From contig NZ_PGUY01000033.1 in NCBI RefSeq assembly GCF_002863585.1, forward strand, positions 18,716 to 82,715: a DNA stretch of 64,000 nucleotides, read 5' to 3'. Positions 37,014 to 46,527 of the stretch are shown here, piece by piece; the first letter of the stretch is position 1, and each line of letters opens with the position of its first letter. The translations under genes and the position numbers were made by a program. Below the pieces are notes generated by a model. That model was not told where the DNA came from, made no database searches, and saw only the letters and a program-made list of their open reading frames with translations. The DNA comes from Peribacillus deserti. Its GTDB lineage: Bacteria; Bacillota; Bacilli; Bacillales; DSM-1321.

Positions 37014-39007
37014 CAAATGATCAGCAAACTCATATTTTTGATACATCCATTTATAAGACCCCTGAATACAAACCATTCAGACAGCAAGAATGGCCCCGCT
37101 CCGATGAAGAATGGGCCCGTATTGAAGAGTATAAGCAGAAAGTGGATCCTATTACTCTGGATGTCGTCGAAGGAGGTCTCGAGGCAGCGGTGGAAGAGGG
37201 TGAGGCTGCTGTTGAGCTGGCTGGGCGATCCACCATTATTCGTGAGCAGCATGATTATCGCGCATCCATCTGTACGGTAGACTGCAATAATGTAACTTCT
37301 GTTTCCTGGGGTGCAAGTGCCGATGCAGTCCGTGCACATTTTCCTCTTGAAGATATTCACGAGGGAGACGTCTTTTTATACAATGACGCTTACGATTCAC
37401 ATGGTACCATTACCCATCTTCCGGACTATTGCATATGTATTCCGATTTTTCACAGCGGCCGCCTGATTGCCTTCAGCATGATTTTCGGCCACACCGAGGA
37501 TGTAGGCGGCAGATCGGTTGGCAGCTGGCCGACTACTTCTACCAGTATTTTTGAAGAAGGAATCCAAATCCCGCCTGTCCGGCTTTACAGCAAAGGCAAA
37601 GTACAGCAGGATATTTATAAAATTGTCCTTCGGAACACCCGTTTTCCAGATACTATGCAGGGGGATCTGGATGCATTCATTGGTGCCTGCCGGCTGATTG
37701 AGCGCCAGGTGAAACAGCTTTGCGACCGGCTGGGTGCAGATATAGTAGAAGCCGCTATGTACAAGCTGATGGACCGCTGTGAAGAAGCGGTTAGAAATGT
37801 GATATTGCCTATGTTCCCTAATGGCGAATACACCGGAGAGGATTTCTTGGATAATGATGGAATTAACATGGAGGATCCCGTGAAGCTGATGGTTACCATC
37901 CGCAAGGATCCAACGAAAATCATTTTAGACTGGACGGGGACTAATCCACAGACGGAAGGTCCGCTGAACTCTCCGAATGATGGCAGATTTCTGTCCAAGT
38001 GGGTGGGTTCATTCTTATCCCAATTTGCACCTGGCACTGTCATTAATGAGGGTGTTACAAGGGTTTTCCGCTGTGAACTGCCGCCAGGCACTGTACTGAC
38101 ATCGGAGTATCCAGCTCCTGTCATTAACCGGATGCAGTGCTGGTTCCGCAGTTTCGGTGCCTATGGAGCTGCGTTGGCCCAGGCATTTGGCGGGAATGTG
38201 AATGCGGATAATAACTGTGTGCAGGTATATGGTGTATACGGATATGATAATGACGGAAAGCCATGGCTGTATCGTGAGGTATTCGGCGGCGGATCAGGAG
38301 CACGCCCTTACGCTGATGGAACGGATGCGGTGGACATGGTGAATGACGCGAAGAACCTGCCGACCGAGTTTATAGAACAGCGATATCCCGTAGTCATTGA
38401 AAGGGTTGCCCTTAATCCTGATTCCGGCGGATGCGGGAAGTATCGCGGCGGTATGGGCTATGTAAAAGACATTCATATATTAACGGACGGGTACTACGTA
38501 ACATATGTGGACCGGACCGCTTTCAGTTGCTTTGGCGTAAACGGAGGAGGTCCAGGTCTGCCTGGCGGAACATGGATTAATCCTGGCACTCCAGATGAGA
38601 AGTTAGTCCAGTTCTGCCAGGAGGGAATCCCTGTAAAAGCAGGTGATGTGATCCGGGTTACGACTCCAGGCGGAGGCGGCTGGGGAGATCCATTGGAACG
38701 GGATGTTGAGGCTGTCCGTATGGATGTACTCCGCCAGTTGGTGTCAGTTGAAAGTGCGAAGGAAAATTATGGGGTTATCGTCCACAAGCGGACGAAGGGT
38801 CTATCCACCGAGTATGAAGTTGATTTAGAAGCTACCGATCTGATGAGGGAAAAAATTCGTCAGGCCCGGAATCCCCTGAAACTCATCAATCGCGGGGAGT
38901 ATGCAGAAGAAAAACGTAAAGCCGGAAAAATCACCTATAATGACGTATTCCTGCCTCAGACCGGAACCGAGGCCCACGCGCCGTCAGGTGAAGAGCAGCT
39001 GTCATGA
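37010..39007 (+). CDS. hyuB: Hydantoinase/oxoprolinase HyuB-type subunit
   Basis: The 665-aa product is the HyuB partner: KVDPITLDVVEGGLEAA (about 39-55), NDAYDSHGTITHLPDY, FGHTEDVGG and FGGGSGARP. HyuB carries out hydrolytic ring opening of the substrate activated by HyuA. At both ends it overlaps the neighbouring genes by 4 bases (ATGA), so the three are one translationally coupled operon. The C-terminus contains GGGGWGDPLERD, a typical end of the family. It is slightly longer than usual. Confidence 0.9.
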   Translation: MTNDQQTHIFDTSIYKTPEYKPFRQQEWPRSDEEWARIEEYKQKVDPITLDVVEGGLEAAVEEGEAAVELAGRSTIIREQHDYRASICTVDCNNVTSVSWGASADAVRAHFPLEDIHEGDVFLYNDAYDSHGTITHLPDYCICIPIFHSGRLIAFSMIFGHTEDVGGRSVGSWPTTSTSIFEEGIQIPPVRLYSKGKVQQDIYKIVLRNTRFPDTMQGDLDAFIGACRLIERQVKQLCDRLGADIVEAAMYKLMDRCEEAVRNVILPMFPNGEYTGEDFLDNDGINMEDPVKLMVTIRKDPTKIILDWTGTNPQTEGPLNSPNDGRFLSKWVGSFLSQFAPGTVINEGVTRVFRCELPPGTVLTSEYPAPVINRMQCWFRSFGAYGAALAQAFGGNVNADNNCVQVYGVYGYDNDGKPWLYREVFGGGSGARPYADGTDAVDMVNDAKNLPTEFIEQRYPVVIERVALNPDSGGCGKYRGGMGYVKDIHILTDGYYVTYVDRTAFSCFGVNGGGPGLPGGTWINPGTPDEKLVQFCQEGIPVKAGDVIRVTTPGGGGWGDPLERDVEAVRMDVLRQLVSVESAKENYGVIVHKRTKGLSTEYEVDLEATDLMREKIRQARNPLKLINRGEYAEEKRKAGKITYNDVFLPQTGTEAHAPSGEEQLS

Positions 39008-39777
39008 GTTTTGTTGAACTGAAATATTTAACTTCATATGAAGCGGCAGTGGCTGCCAGGCAAAAAGGAGCCATTGGTTTGATCCCGGTAGGAGCATTGG
39101 AGCAGCACGGCCCGCATTTGCCGCTGGTGACTGATTCAGCCATGGTCGAAGTTCTTGCTGCAGCAGCAGCAGAGCGTTTTAGAGAGCCGGTCATCGTCAC
39201 ACCAACACTAATGGCGGGATTATCTGACCATCACGTCGAATTTCCCGGCACCGTTAGCCTTGACCGGAAAACGCTGAAAGGTGAAATTGGGGCCTATATC
39301 ACATCTCTTAACCGCATGGGTTTGACTCGCATCTGCCTTCTAAGTTTTCATGGCGGGAATTTCAGTTTTTTAGGAGACTGTGCCGATGACAACTTACTTG
39401 CCTTACAAGGCGTGCAGATAGAAGCTTACACAGATTTTCGACAGTTTCTTAACGTGATGCATACGGCCGGTCAGAAAGCAGGACTGCAGCTTGCTTCAAC
39501 TGACAGTCATGCAGGAGCACTGGAAACCAGCCTGGTTCTGCATGTGTTAGGTGAGGAACGGGTGCGTGAATTTGAAACGGTACAGGGATATACCAGGAAT
39601 GAGCATGGGTGGATGGAGACTATGCAGGCTAAGGGAGTAAAGGCAGTCAGTGCCACCGGTGTATTTGGAACACCATGCGGCGCAAGCGCGAGTGCCGGAA
39701 AAATGATTCTGGACGCTTTGGTTGATGAAGTGGCTTTATGGCTCGGGGAAACCTTTCTGCTTGAGGAAATCCGCTAG
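39004..39777 (+). CDS. Creatininase-family amidohydrolase
   Basis: The 257-aa protein has the creatininase metal sites: PVGALEQHGPHLPLVTDS (29-46), HHVEFPGT (78-85), LSFHGGNF and HAGALETSL with the metal-binding Glu. The family cleaves cyclic or linear amides (creatinine, guanidine-type deformylases, mycofactocin MftE). Overlap with hyuB suggests it acts on the HyuAB product or substrate. A terminator follows. Confidence 0.88.
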   Translation: MSFVELKYLTSYEAAVAARQKGAIGLIPVGALEQHGPHLPLVTDSAMVEVLAAAAAERFREPVIVTPTLMAGLSDHHVEFPGTVSLDRKTLKGEIGAYITSLNRMGLTRICLLSFHGGNFSFLGDCADDNLLALQGVQIEAYTDFRQFLNVMHTAGQKAGLQLASTDSHAGALETSLVLHVLGEERVREFETVQGYTRNEHGWMETMQAKGVKAVSATGVFGTPCGASASAGKMILDALVDEVALWLGETFLLEEIR

Positions 39778-39837
39778 GTTAAACGCAAGACTGCTCCATC
39801 GTGATTAGTAATTGCCATATCAAATACAAATTTAAAG

Positions 39838-39865
39838 GCTCAAGGCCGCCCGCCTTGAGCTTTTT
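39838..39865 (+). terminator. Terminator of the hyuA-hyuB-creatininase operon
   Basis: GCTCAAGG (39838-39845) and CCTTGAGC (39853-39860), loop CCGCCCG, then T5. Confidence 0.9.
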
Positions 39866-39969
39866 ACGTTTCGGCGGGATCGTTATTCAAAATATAGTTA
39901 TGTTTAGGCGAAACCGCACAATTTATATTTTGGAAAAGGCTTTGTTAAAGATCATTGTTGATTTTTGCA

Positions 39970-40100
39970 CTATGTTGATCTTCGCTGCAGGTGCGAGACT
40001 CCTGCTGGAAAAGCGGGCAAAGGGGAGACCCCTCAGGCGTGATACGCCGAGGAGGCTCCGGGACTGCCCGCGGAAAGAGAGTGCCCTTCGCTGCAATCAA
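39970..40100. repeat. Bacillus-type palindromic intergenic repeat, copy 1
   Basis: G+C-rich block with GCGAGACTCCTGCTGGAA, a middle CAGGCGTGATACGCCGAGG and GACTGCCCGCGGAAAG. The same order of motifs recurs at 44565-44697. Such elements of about 130 bp occur widely between genes in Bacillaceae and can fold into a branched hairpin. It separates the hyu operon from the gntR gene. Confidence 0.75.
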
Positions 40101-40139
40101 AAGGCAAGATTGAATTTTTTGAAAATTTAAATTTATTGT

Positions 40140-40177
40140 TTGACTTGTGTACACTGTATTATGTACAATGTATACAT
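40140..40177 (+). promoter_or_regulatory. Promoter and operator of the GntR/FCD regulator gene
   Basis: TTGACT (40140-40145) and TACAAT (40164-40169) with an 18-base spacer form a good promoter. Two palindromes overlap it: GTGTACAC (40147-40154) and ATGTATACAT (40168-40177). GntR/FCD proteins bind TGTAYACA-like sites, so autoregulation is likely. Confidence 0.6.
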
Positions 40178-40235
40178 AAAACATAAACAGTTGTCCTGGT
40201 TACCCTGGACTCTATTTCTAAAGAGGGCGATTTAT

Positions 40236-40901
40236 ATGGAAGAACGATATTTAAAACCAATACGACAGCAAACGACTCAGGATATAGTATATAAGCAGGT
40301 ATTGGATGCAATATTAAATGGTGCTTTTACCAGGGACGAAGTGTTTACAGAAGTTCAGCTGGCAGAATCTTTAAACACGTCGCGAACACCTGTAAGAGGA
40401 GCTTTACAGACCCTGGTCAAGGATGGATTGCTTGTTTCAATCCCAAGAAAGGGATTAAGTATACGAAACATCACACAAGAGGAACAAGACGAAATTTTTC
40501 TATTAAGAAGTTCTATCGAATTGGAAGTAACGAAGAAGCTTACCAGCATGACAATTTCAAAGGAAAACTTGATGCTGCTCAATAATTTAATTCGACAGCA
40601 GGAAGAAGCAATGAATAATGATGATAACATTCATTTTATTGATTTAGATCAGGAATTCCATTTGATGCTGACAAGGCTTGCCAATTATAAATTGATGGAG
40701 CAAGTGTTAATTAATCTCCATAATCTTACACAATTGATGGGATTAAAGGCAGTAAGCCGAAAAGGCCGAATGAAAGAAGTGCTGGTGGAACACAGGCGAA
40801 TCATTCAGTCCATTGAGGAACAAAATACAGAATCGGCTTCAAAATTTATCTTAGACCATTTAAACAATTCTAAAAACGCTTTGAATTTTGAGGACAGATA
40901 A
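40236..40901 (+). CDS. GntR-family (FadR/FCD) transcription regulator
   Basis: ATG 40236 with AGAGGG upstream gives 221 aa. The N-terminal winged helix includes FTEVQLAESLNTSRTPVRGAL (about 33-53). The C-terminal helical FCD domain has the metal-binding pattern DLDQEFHLMLTRLAN (Asp, His) and later His residues (EHRRII). FCD regulators sense small carboxylates and usually repress the adjacent catabolic operon. It lies directly before the monooxygenase cluster and after the hyu operon. Confidence 0.88.
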   Translation: MEERYLKPIRQQTTQDIVYKQVLDAILNGAFTRDEVFTEVQLAESLNTSRTPVRGALQTLVKDGLLVSIPRKGLSIRNITQEEQDEIFLLRSSIELEVTKKLTSMTISKENLMLLNNLIRQQEEAMNNDDNIHFIDLDQEFHLMLTRLANYKLMEQVLINLHNLTQLMGLKAVSRKGRMKEVLVEHRRIIQSIEEQNTESASKFILDHLNNSKNALNFEDR

Positions 40902-41153
40902 AAATTCCCACTCGAAAGGGGGAGATGATTTTTACATATTCAATAGATTGAAATCTAAATCAAAAAACAGGAATTCTCCTCTAGTCAGTCACATTTCTCC
41001 AGATTTGTGATACCGGCAGAAATATAAGCGGGTACATTCTGGATATATATTGTCATCTTTGAAAATTCACATAGAAACAGTGAACAGTTCAAGTTCAAAT
41101 GCGATCAAAACATAGATTACTATAAAGGTTGTTTTCTAGAAAGGAAGATTACA

Positions 41154-42623
41154 TTGGTCAGAACAGGTGCGCAATATTTAGAATCGATTAAGGATAACCG
41201 CTGTGTTTATATTGGAGGAGAACGGGTGGAGAACGTAACGACACATCCTGCCTTTAAAGGTATTTCCCAAACGGTTGCAAGTCTTTATGATATAGCAGCC
41301 GATGAAAAGCAAAATATGAGCTACATAACAGAAGATGGCACGATAGCAAACAAAATATATATGATTCCAAAAAGCATAGAAGAGCTGAAAGAAAGACGTG
41401 AAGCCATTGAAAAATGGGCGAATGCCACTTGTGGGTTTGTTGGCAGAAGCCCGGATCATGTTGCCGGTTTTTTGGCTGGATTTGCAAGTAATCCTGATGT
41501 TTTTGCCCGAGGCGGACAAATGTATAAAGACAACGTATTGAACTTCTATAAGTACGCCAGGGATAATGATTTATATCTAAGCTACGTAATTATTCCTCCA
41601 CAAACAGACCGAAGTAAAGCTTCACATGAGCAAGAAAATGAATTTACAGCTGTCGGTGTCTATAAAGAACAGGAAGATGGGATCATTGTCCGAGGTTCAC
41701 AAATGTTAGGGACGGGTTCAGCAGTATCCGACTACCTCTTTGTAAGCTGCATTTCACCTCTTCGCCCGGGTGATGAAGCTCATGCCGTGTCTTTTGTCGT
41801 GCCGCTGAGTACACCAGGGCTAAAATTATATTCTAGACCAAGCTTTGCAGCAGATAAGCCAAGCACCTATGATTATCCATTATCCACCCAATTTGATGAA
41901 GGCGATTCCCTGGTTGTTTTCGACGATGTGTTTATTCCATGGGAGCATGTTTTTGCCTATCGAAACATCGATATAGTTAGAGCTCAATTTCATGAGACGC
42001 CAGCGCATGTTTATGGGAACAGCCAGGCGCAAATCCGTTTTGTCATGAAACTGAAGTTTATAATTGGAATTGCCAGAAAAGTGGCTGCCATGAATGGAAT
42101 TGATAAATTGCCGCCAGTACAGGAGAAATTAGGAGAATTAGCTTCCATCGCTGCTTCTATTGAAGGCATGCTGCTGGCATCCGAGTATAATTATATGACG
42201 GATGAAAACGGAACTGTTTATCCGAATCGCAGATTTTTATATGGAGTCGTTGGTTTACAGGATTCTATTTATCCGAAAGTGATCCATATATTAAGAGATT
42301 TAGTGGGTGGGGGAGTTCTTCAAGTACCTTCTACCTATAAAGAAATGATAAATCCTGAAACAAGGGATGACATTTCACGCTATATCAAATCTCCCGGTGC
42401 GTCTGCAGAAGAACGTGTGAAATTATTCAAACTCGCCTGGGATGTAATAGGGTCAGAGTTTGGGGGCCGCCACCAGCAATACGAGTTGTTCTATAATGGT
42501 GCCCCATTTGTAACGAAAGGGTATGCTTTTAGAAACTATCGCTATGAAGAAGTGGTTCAATTGGTCGATCAATTTCTGGAAAGCTATCAGATTCCGCAAA
42601 AAGTGGAAGAACAAATGATTTAA
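41154..42623 (+). CDS. HpaB-type FADH2-dependent monooxygenase (large component)
   Basis: The TTG start after AAGGAAG gives 489 aa. The chain matches the 4-hydroxyphenylacetate 3-hydroxylase family: MVRTGAQYLESIKDNR at the start, RSPDHVAGFLAGF (98-110), VFDDVFIPWEHVFAYRN and DLVGGGVLQVP. These enzymes use free FADH2 from a separate reductase and O2 to hydroxylate aromatic or N-heteroaromatic rings. A flavin reductase lies in the same cluster at 46527. The presence of amide hydrolases nearby argues against hydroxyphenylacetate as substrate. Confidence 0.9.
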   Translation: MVRTGAQYLESIKDNRCVYIGGERVENVTTHPAFKGISQTVASLYDIAADEKQNMSYITEDGTIANKIYMIPKSIEELKERREAIEKWANATCGFVGRSPDHVAGFLAGFASNPDVFARGGQMYKDNVLNFYKYARDNDLYLSYVIIPPQTDRSKASHEQENEFTAVGVYKEQEDGIIVRGSQMLGTGSAVSDYLFVSCISPLRPGDEAHAVSFVVPLSTPGLKLYSRPSFAADKPSTYDYPLSTQFDEGDSLVVFDDVFIPWEHVFAYRNIDIVRAQFHETPAHVYGNSQAQIRFVMKLKFIIGIARKVAAMNGIDKLPPVQEKLGELASIAASIEGMLLASEYNYMTDENGTVYPNRRFLYGVVGLQDSIYPKVIHILRDLVGGGVLQVPSTYKEMINPETRDDISRYIKSPGASAEERVKLFKLAWDVIGSEFGGRHQQYELFYNGAPFVTKGYAFRNYRYEEVVQLVDQFLESYQIPQKVEEQMI

Positions 42624-42638
42624 AAATGAGGGAGAATT

Positions 42639-43409
42639 ATGAAAATATCATCTGTACAAGTAGAAATTAAAGATAATGAATCAAAAGAAGAAAGAATTCA
42701 AAGAGTAAGCGGGATTTTGGACGGGTTGAGAGGTCAGGATTTAATTTTGCTGCCGGAAATTTGGGCAACAGGTTATTTTGCCTTTGACTCGTATACAAAA
42801 GAAGCAGAAACGATTGATGGTCCTTTTGTCCAGCACTTTTCAGAAAAAGCAAAGAAGCTTGGAGCCTATATACATGCTGGAAGTTTTGTTGAAAAAGAAG
42901 GGGATAAGTTTTACAACACAAGCGTTGTTTTTAACCGTGAAGGAGAGCTTATTGGAACAAGCCGTAAGATTCACTTGTTCCGATACGGTTCAGCGGAAGG
43001 AGAAATCCTGACACGCGGCGAAAAGCCTACAGTAATTGATACCGAATTTGGAAAGATAGGTCTCTCTACATGTTATGATTTGCGCTTTCCAGAATTATTC
43101 AGACAGCAGGTAGATGAAGGAGCGAAGATTTTTCTGGTCACTTCCGCATGGCCGCATCAACGGCTTCAGCACTGGAAATTATTCAATGCCGCTCGTGCCC
43201 TTGAGAATCAATGCTTCCTAATTTCTAGCAATTGCGCTGGGAAAACAAACAATGTACTGCTGGGAGGCCACAGCCAGGTAGTCGACCCATGGGGTGTCGT
43301 CATTGCGTCTGCAGGTGAGTTTGAAACCGTGCTTAAAACTGAAATAAACCTGGAGCAGATAGATTCGATTCGTGAGGTTTTTCCACAGCTGAAACACCGG
43401 GTTTTATAG
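42639..43409 (+). CDS. Carbon-nitrogen hydrolase (nitrilase superfamily)
   Basis: The 256-aa protein has the nitrilase-superfamily triad Glu40 (LLPEIWATG), Lys110 (SRKIHLF) and Cys145 (GLSTCYDLRFPE). It resembles the omega-amidase/Nit2-like branch. It begins 15 bases after the monooxygenase gene with GAGGGAG as binding site, so it is co-transcribed. It probably deaminates or opens a linear amide formed later in the pathway. Confidence 0.9.
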   Translation: MKISSVQVEIKDNESKEERIQRVSGILDGLRGQDLILLPEIWATGYFAFDSYTKEAETIDGPFVQHFSEKAKKLGAYIHAGSFVEKEGDKFYNTSVVFNREGELIGTSRKIHLFRYGSAEGEILTRGEKPTVIDTEFGKIGLSTCYDLRFPELFRQQVDEGAKIFLVTSAWPHQRLQHWKLFNAARALENQCFLISSNCAGKTNNVLLGGHSQVVDPWGVVIASAGEFETVLKTEINLEQIDSIREVFPQLKHRVL

Positions 43410-43469
43410 AAGCAATGTAAGATTGGTTCCTTAAAGTGAGGACAGTATAGTCTGTAGGAGGAATGAAAA

Positions 43470-44144
43470 ATGGAAGTAAGAATTGAAAATAAGGATATGA
43501 ACTGGACGCCTGACCGGCTTGTCATTGCTGGCTATACCGCGAAGGACCAGGATGCTGCAAGAAAGCATATTGAAGAATTAAAAGAATTGGGAGTTCCTGC
43601 CCCGCCAAGAATTCCGATGCTATACGATCTCACTCCCTCGCTGCTGACCTCCGACTCTACAATTTCTGTGGTGAACAATCATAGCAGCGGCGAGGTGGAA
43701 GTTGTTTTACTTAATATAGAAGGAACCAGGTATTTAGGGCTGGGAAGCGACCATACTGACCGCATACTTGAAGCAGTCTCCATCCAAAAGTCGAAGCAAG
43801 TGTGCCCAAAGCCAATAAGCAAAGAATTATGGAAGCTTGATGAGATCGAGGAGCGTATAGGCGAGATTGAATTACGGAGCTGGATGACAATTAATGGCGA
43901 AGAAGCCTTGTACCAGGAAGGGAAATTGAGTTCTTTTCTATCTCCTGAAGAATTGCTGCAAATTGTTGAAGAGCGCGGATACAACAGTTCCAATCTGGCT
44001 TTGTTCTGCGGAACGCCGCCGCTTATAGAGGGTGAGTTCATTTTTGGAGAAGCATTCAGGGCAGAGCTATTTGACAGGAATCTCGAAAGAAAAATCACTC
44101 TTTCATATAAAGTCCAACTTTTAAAAGATGCTGAGGAGGAATAA
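43470..44144 (+). CDS. DUF2848 family protein (fumarylacetoacetase-like)
   Basis: This 224-aa product fits the DUF2848 family: PPRIPMLYDLTPSLLTSDS (54-72), YLGLGSDHTDR (about 90-100) and LFCGTPPL near the C-terminus. The family is distantly related to fumarylacetoacetase hydrolases, enzymes that cleave C-C bonds after ring opening, but its own activity is not established. GTAGGAGG precedes the ATG. It lies in line with the monooxygenase cluster, followed by the cupin after five bases. Confidence 0.8.
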   Translation: MEVRIENKDMNWTPDRLVIAGYTAKDQDAARKHIEELKELGVPAPPRIPMLYDLTPSLLTSDSTISVVNNHSSGEVEVVLLNIEGTRYLGLGSDHTDRILEAVSIQKSKQVCPKPISKELWKLDEIEERIGEIELRSWMTINGEEALYQEGKLSSFLSPEELLQIVEERGYNSSNLALFCGTPPLIEGEFIFGEAFRAELFDRNLERKITLSYKVQLLKDAEEE

Positions 44145-44149
44145 AAACC

Positions 44150-44491
44150 ATGCCAAAACAAGAGCTTGAATTCACTGCATACACTAAATTTGAAGTTGAA
44201 CAATTTGAAAATGTTAAAGGATTATCCCAAAGAGTCATTGCTGCCGACCCTGAGACAGGAGTAGCTACCCGCATTTTGCAATTTGAGCCTGAAACGGATA
44301 CATCACCAAATGGAGTACAAATTCACGACTTTTGGGAAGAACTCTATATTATTGAAGGTTCAATCATTGATTTAGAATTGAATGAAGAGTTTACAGCAGG
44401 CATGGTGGCTACCCGCCCTCCAGGAATGAAGCATGGTCCATGGATATCAAAAAATGGCTGCAAAATCTTTGAAGTTCGGTACTACGCATAA
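44150..44491 (+). CDS. Cupin-domain protein
   Basis: The 113-aa single-domain cupin has the two short motifs QIHDFWEELYIIEGSII and RPPGMKHGPW, with metal-type His residues. GAGGAATAAAAACC precedes the ATG. It resembles ChrR-like cupins. Such proteins may be dioxygenases, isomerases or binding proteins; the setting suggests a step in the same degradation pathway. Confidence 0.8.
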   Translation: MPKQELEFTAYTKFEVEQFENVKGLSQRVIAADPETGVATRILQFEPETDTSPNGVQIHDFWEELYIIEGSIIDLELNEEFTAGMVATRPPGMKHGPWISKNGCKIFEVRYYA

Positions 44492-44564
44492 GTCCTGAAA
44501 ATTACAGTCCACCATGATAGCATCTAAGAATTTGGCTATGTTAAAGTACATTATTATTTTTGGC

Positions 44565-44697
44565 ACTGGGTTGATTGGAGCGGAAGGCGCGAGACTCCTG
44601 CGGGAAAAACGGGTCAAGGGAGACCCCACAGGCGTTTCACGCCGTGGAGGCTCCCGGACAGCCCGCGGAATGGGAGTGTCTGGAGCGAAAATCAACA
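44565..44697. repeat. Bacillus-type palindromic intergenic repeat, copy 2
   Basis: GTTGATTGGAGCGGAAGGCG begins and GGAGCGAAAATCAAC ends the element, so its ends are inverted repeats. The interior has GCGAGACTCCTGCGGGAA and CAGCCCGCGGAATG. It matches copy 1 at 39970-40100 in order and composition, and falls between the cupin and isochorismatase genes. Confidence 0.8.
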
Positions 44698-44784
44698 TAC
44701 AAGTTTAACAGAGCTCAGAAATTAATATTAGATAGTTATTTTCGATGAAAAAAGCTAAATAATCAAATTCAAGGAGGACTATAA

Positions 44785-45576
44785 ATGGAAAGCAAAGTAG
44801 TAAACGACTTTTTAAAGATTTACAATCGGACAGAGGAAGACCTGCTTCAGCCAGATCAGCTTGAGGCAAAAGGTGTATTTTCCGGAGAAAAAGAGTTTAT
44901 CGAATTTGCGGAAAAGGACTACAATACAGACAAACACTGGGCGTTTGAAATTAAAAAAGAAGAGTGTGCGTTATTGGTTATTGATATGCAGGAGGATTTC
45001 GTCAATCCCTCCCATCCAATGTGTGTTCCAGAAGCCTATCGAATGGTTCCACGCATCAAAAATGTGATAGAAGATTGCCGGGGTCTAGATATACCGGTCA
45101 TTTACACAGCCCATACAATTGCTGAGGACTGCAGTGCGGGATTCTATCAATACTGGGAACCTATCAAAAATGGTGCAATTAAAGAGGGAGCACCAGGTGC
45201 TGATATTTACTCCGGAATCTACCCGCTGCCAAATGAAAGGGTCATTAGAGCCAAACATGCCTACTGTTCTTTCGCTGGTACGGACCTGGACTATGTTTTA
45301 AGGAACTTAGGTGTTAAAACACTAATTATCAGTGGAACCTTAACTAACTTCTGCTGTGAATCAACCGCTAGAACCGGCTATTTTCTAAACTATAATATCG
45401 TATTTGGCGAAGACATCAATGCGACCGATAATGCCCTGGCGCATGAGGCGACGATAAGGACGATGCGTAGAGGCTTTGCGCGTGTTTTAACAGCTGAGCA
45501 GATCAAGGAGGTTCTTCAAGAAGGAGATACCATCCATCAAAATGCGGTTAGAAGCAGGGAAACAGCAGCTGTTTAA
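44785..45576 (+). CDS. Isochorismatase-family cysteine amidohydrolase
   Basis: The 263-aa protein carries the triad Asp67 (LLVIDMQEDFVNP), Lys157 (RAKHAYCSF) and Cys190 (SGTLTNFCCES). The isochorismatase-like hydrolases with this triad include N-carbamoylsarcosine amidase, maleamate amidase and ureidoacrylate amidase. Either a carbamoyl or a maleamate-like amide would suit the neighbouring hydantoinase and hydroxylase genes. AAGGAGGAC precedes the ATG. The 60-residue N-terminal extension before the core is longer than usual. Confidence 0.9.
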   Translation: MESKVVNDFLKIYNRTEEDLLQPDQLEAKGVFSGEKEFIEFAEKDYNTDKHWAFEIKKEECALLVIDMQEDFVNPSHPMCVPEAYRMVPRIKNVIEDCRGLDIPVIYTAHTIAEDCSAGFYQYWEPIKNGAIKEGAPGADIYSGIYPLPNERVIRAKHAYCSFAGTDLDYVLRNLGVKTLIISGTLTNFCCESTARTGYFLNYNIVFGEDINATDNALAHEATIRTMRRGFARVLTAEQIKEVLQEGDTIHQNAVRSRETAAV

Positions 45577-45654
45577 TACAATTATAGAATTGTAGGTTTT
45601 GCTGCCTAAATGAAGTACTGCCAGGCTATTCTGATGAGAGAGAAGGTGAAACAC

Positions 45655-46527
45655 GTGGAAGTTATTTACGTCAAACATCCAGAAGCTTTGGAGCTCGCTG
45701 CTCAGGAACCTCATGTAATGGCGATAGGTTTTTTTGATGGCGTTCATCTGGGCCATCAATCGCTATTAAATGAAGCAAAACGTATTGCTAAAAAGAAGAA
45801 TCATACATTTACAGCCATGACCTTTGATCCTCATCCAAATGAAATTATTAAATTTGAGAAAAACATGAGGTACATTACACCGCTGCCTTCAAAAATCGAG
45901 AAGCTAGCTGCTCTTGGAGTGGAAAGGCTGTTTATAGTAAGTTTTGACTTAGCATTTGCTTCCCTTTCTCCATCAGATTTTATAGACCAATATGTTTTAG
46001 GACTTCAAGCCAGGCAAATCGTGGTGGGATTTGATTTTACTTTTGGCCGAAAAGCTCAAGGGACTATAGATTATCTAAATACGGCGAGCAAGAACAAGGG
46101 ATTTGATGTAACGGTCATTTCTAAAAAAACACATAATGACGAAAAAATTAGTTCGACCATGATCAGAAAGCAATTAAGAGCTGGAAAAGTTCAACTCATA
46201 CCGGATTACTTAGGTCAACTTTATGAAATCAAGGGTTCCATCCAGCTGCCAAATTGGCATAATTCCGGGAATGAAAGCAGTTTTGGGTTTATCGCGGACA
46301 TGAAGTATATGCTTCCGGCACCGGGGACATATCATGTGGAAGTCCTATACAGCGGCAGAACAATTCGGGGACTATTCAGCAGGAAACATTCCAGTCTTCC
46401 AATTAATTCTCTGAGCGGGGTTCCGAAGCAGTGCCTTGGCGGAGAATGTACTATAAAATTCTTAAGTTCGGTGCAAATACCGCAGCAAGCAAAATTGGAG
46501 TGTAATTTAAAGGAGGTCATCTACTAA
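45655..46527 (+). CDS. FAD synthetase (RibF N-terminal type) without flavokinase domain
   Basis: GTG 45655, preceded by GAAGGTG, gives 290 aa. The FMN adenylyltransferase domain is intact: GFFDGVHLGHQ (25-35, HxGH), TFDPHPNE and SSTMIRKQLRAG. The C-terminal third has no recognisable riboflavin-kinase motif, although it is similar in length to that domain. A housekeeping bifunctional RibF is probably elsewhere. This copy likely boosts FAD for the cluster's monooxygenase. Its stop overlaps the flavin reductase ATG by one base. Confidence 0.85.
   Translation: MEVIYVKHPEALELAAQEPHVMAIGFFDGVHLGHQSLLNEAKRIAKKKNHTFTAMTFDPHPNEIIKFEKNMRYITPLPSKIEKLAALGVERLFIVSFDLAFASLSPSDFIDQYVLGLQARQIVVGFDFTFGRKAQGTIDYLNTASKNKGFDVTVISKKTHNDEKISSTMIRKQLRAGKVQLIPDYLGQLYEIKGSIQLPNWHNSGNESSFGFIADMKYMLPAPGTYHVEVLYSGRTIRGLFSRKHSSLPINSLSGVPKQCLGGECTIKFLSSVQIPQQAKLECNLKEVIY

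Noticed and set aside
41154..42623. True 4-hydroxyphenylacetate degradation operon
   Set aside because: Only the monooxygenase and reductase fit; the ring-cleavage genes of that pathway are absent and the neighbours are amide hydrolases.
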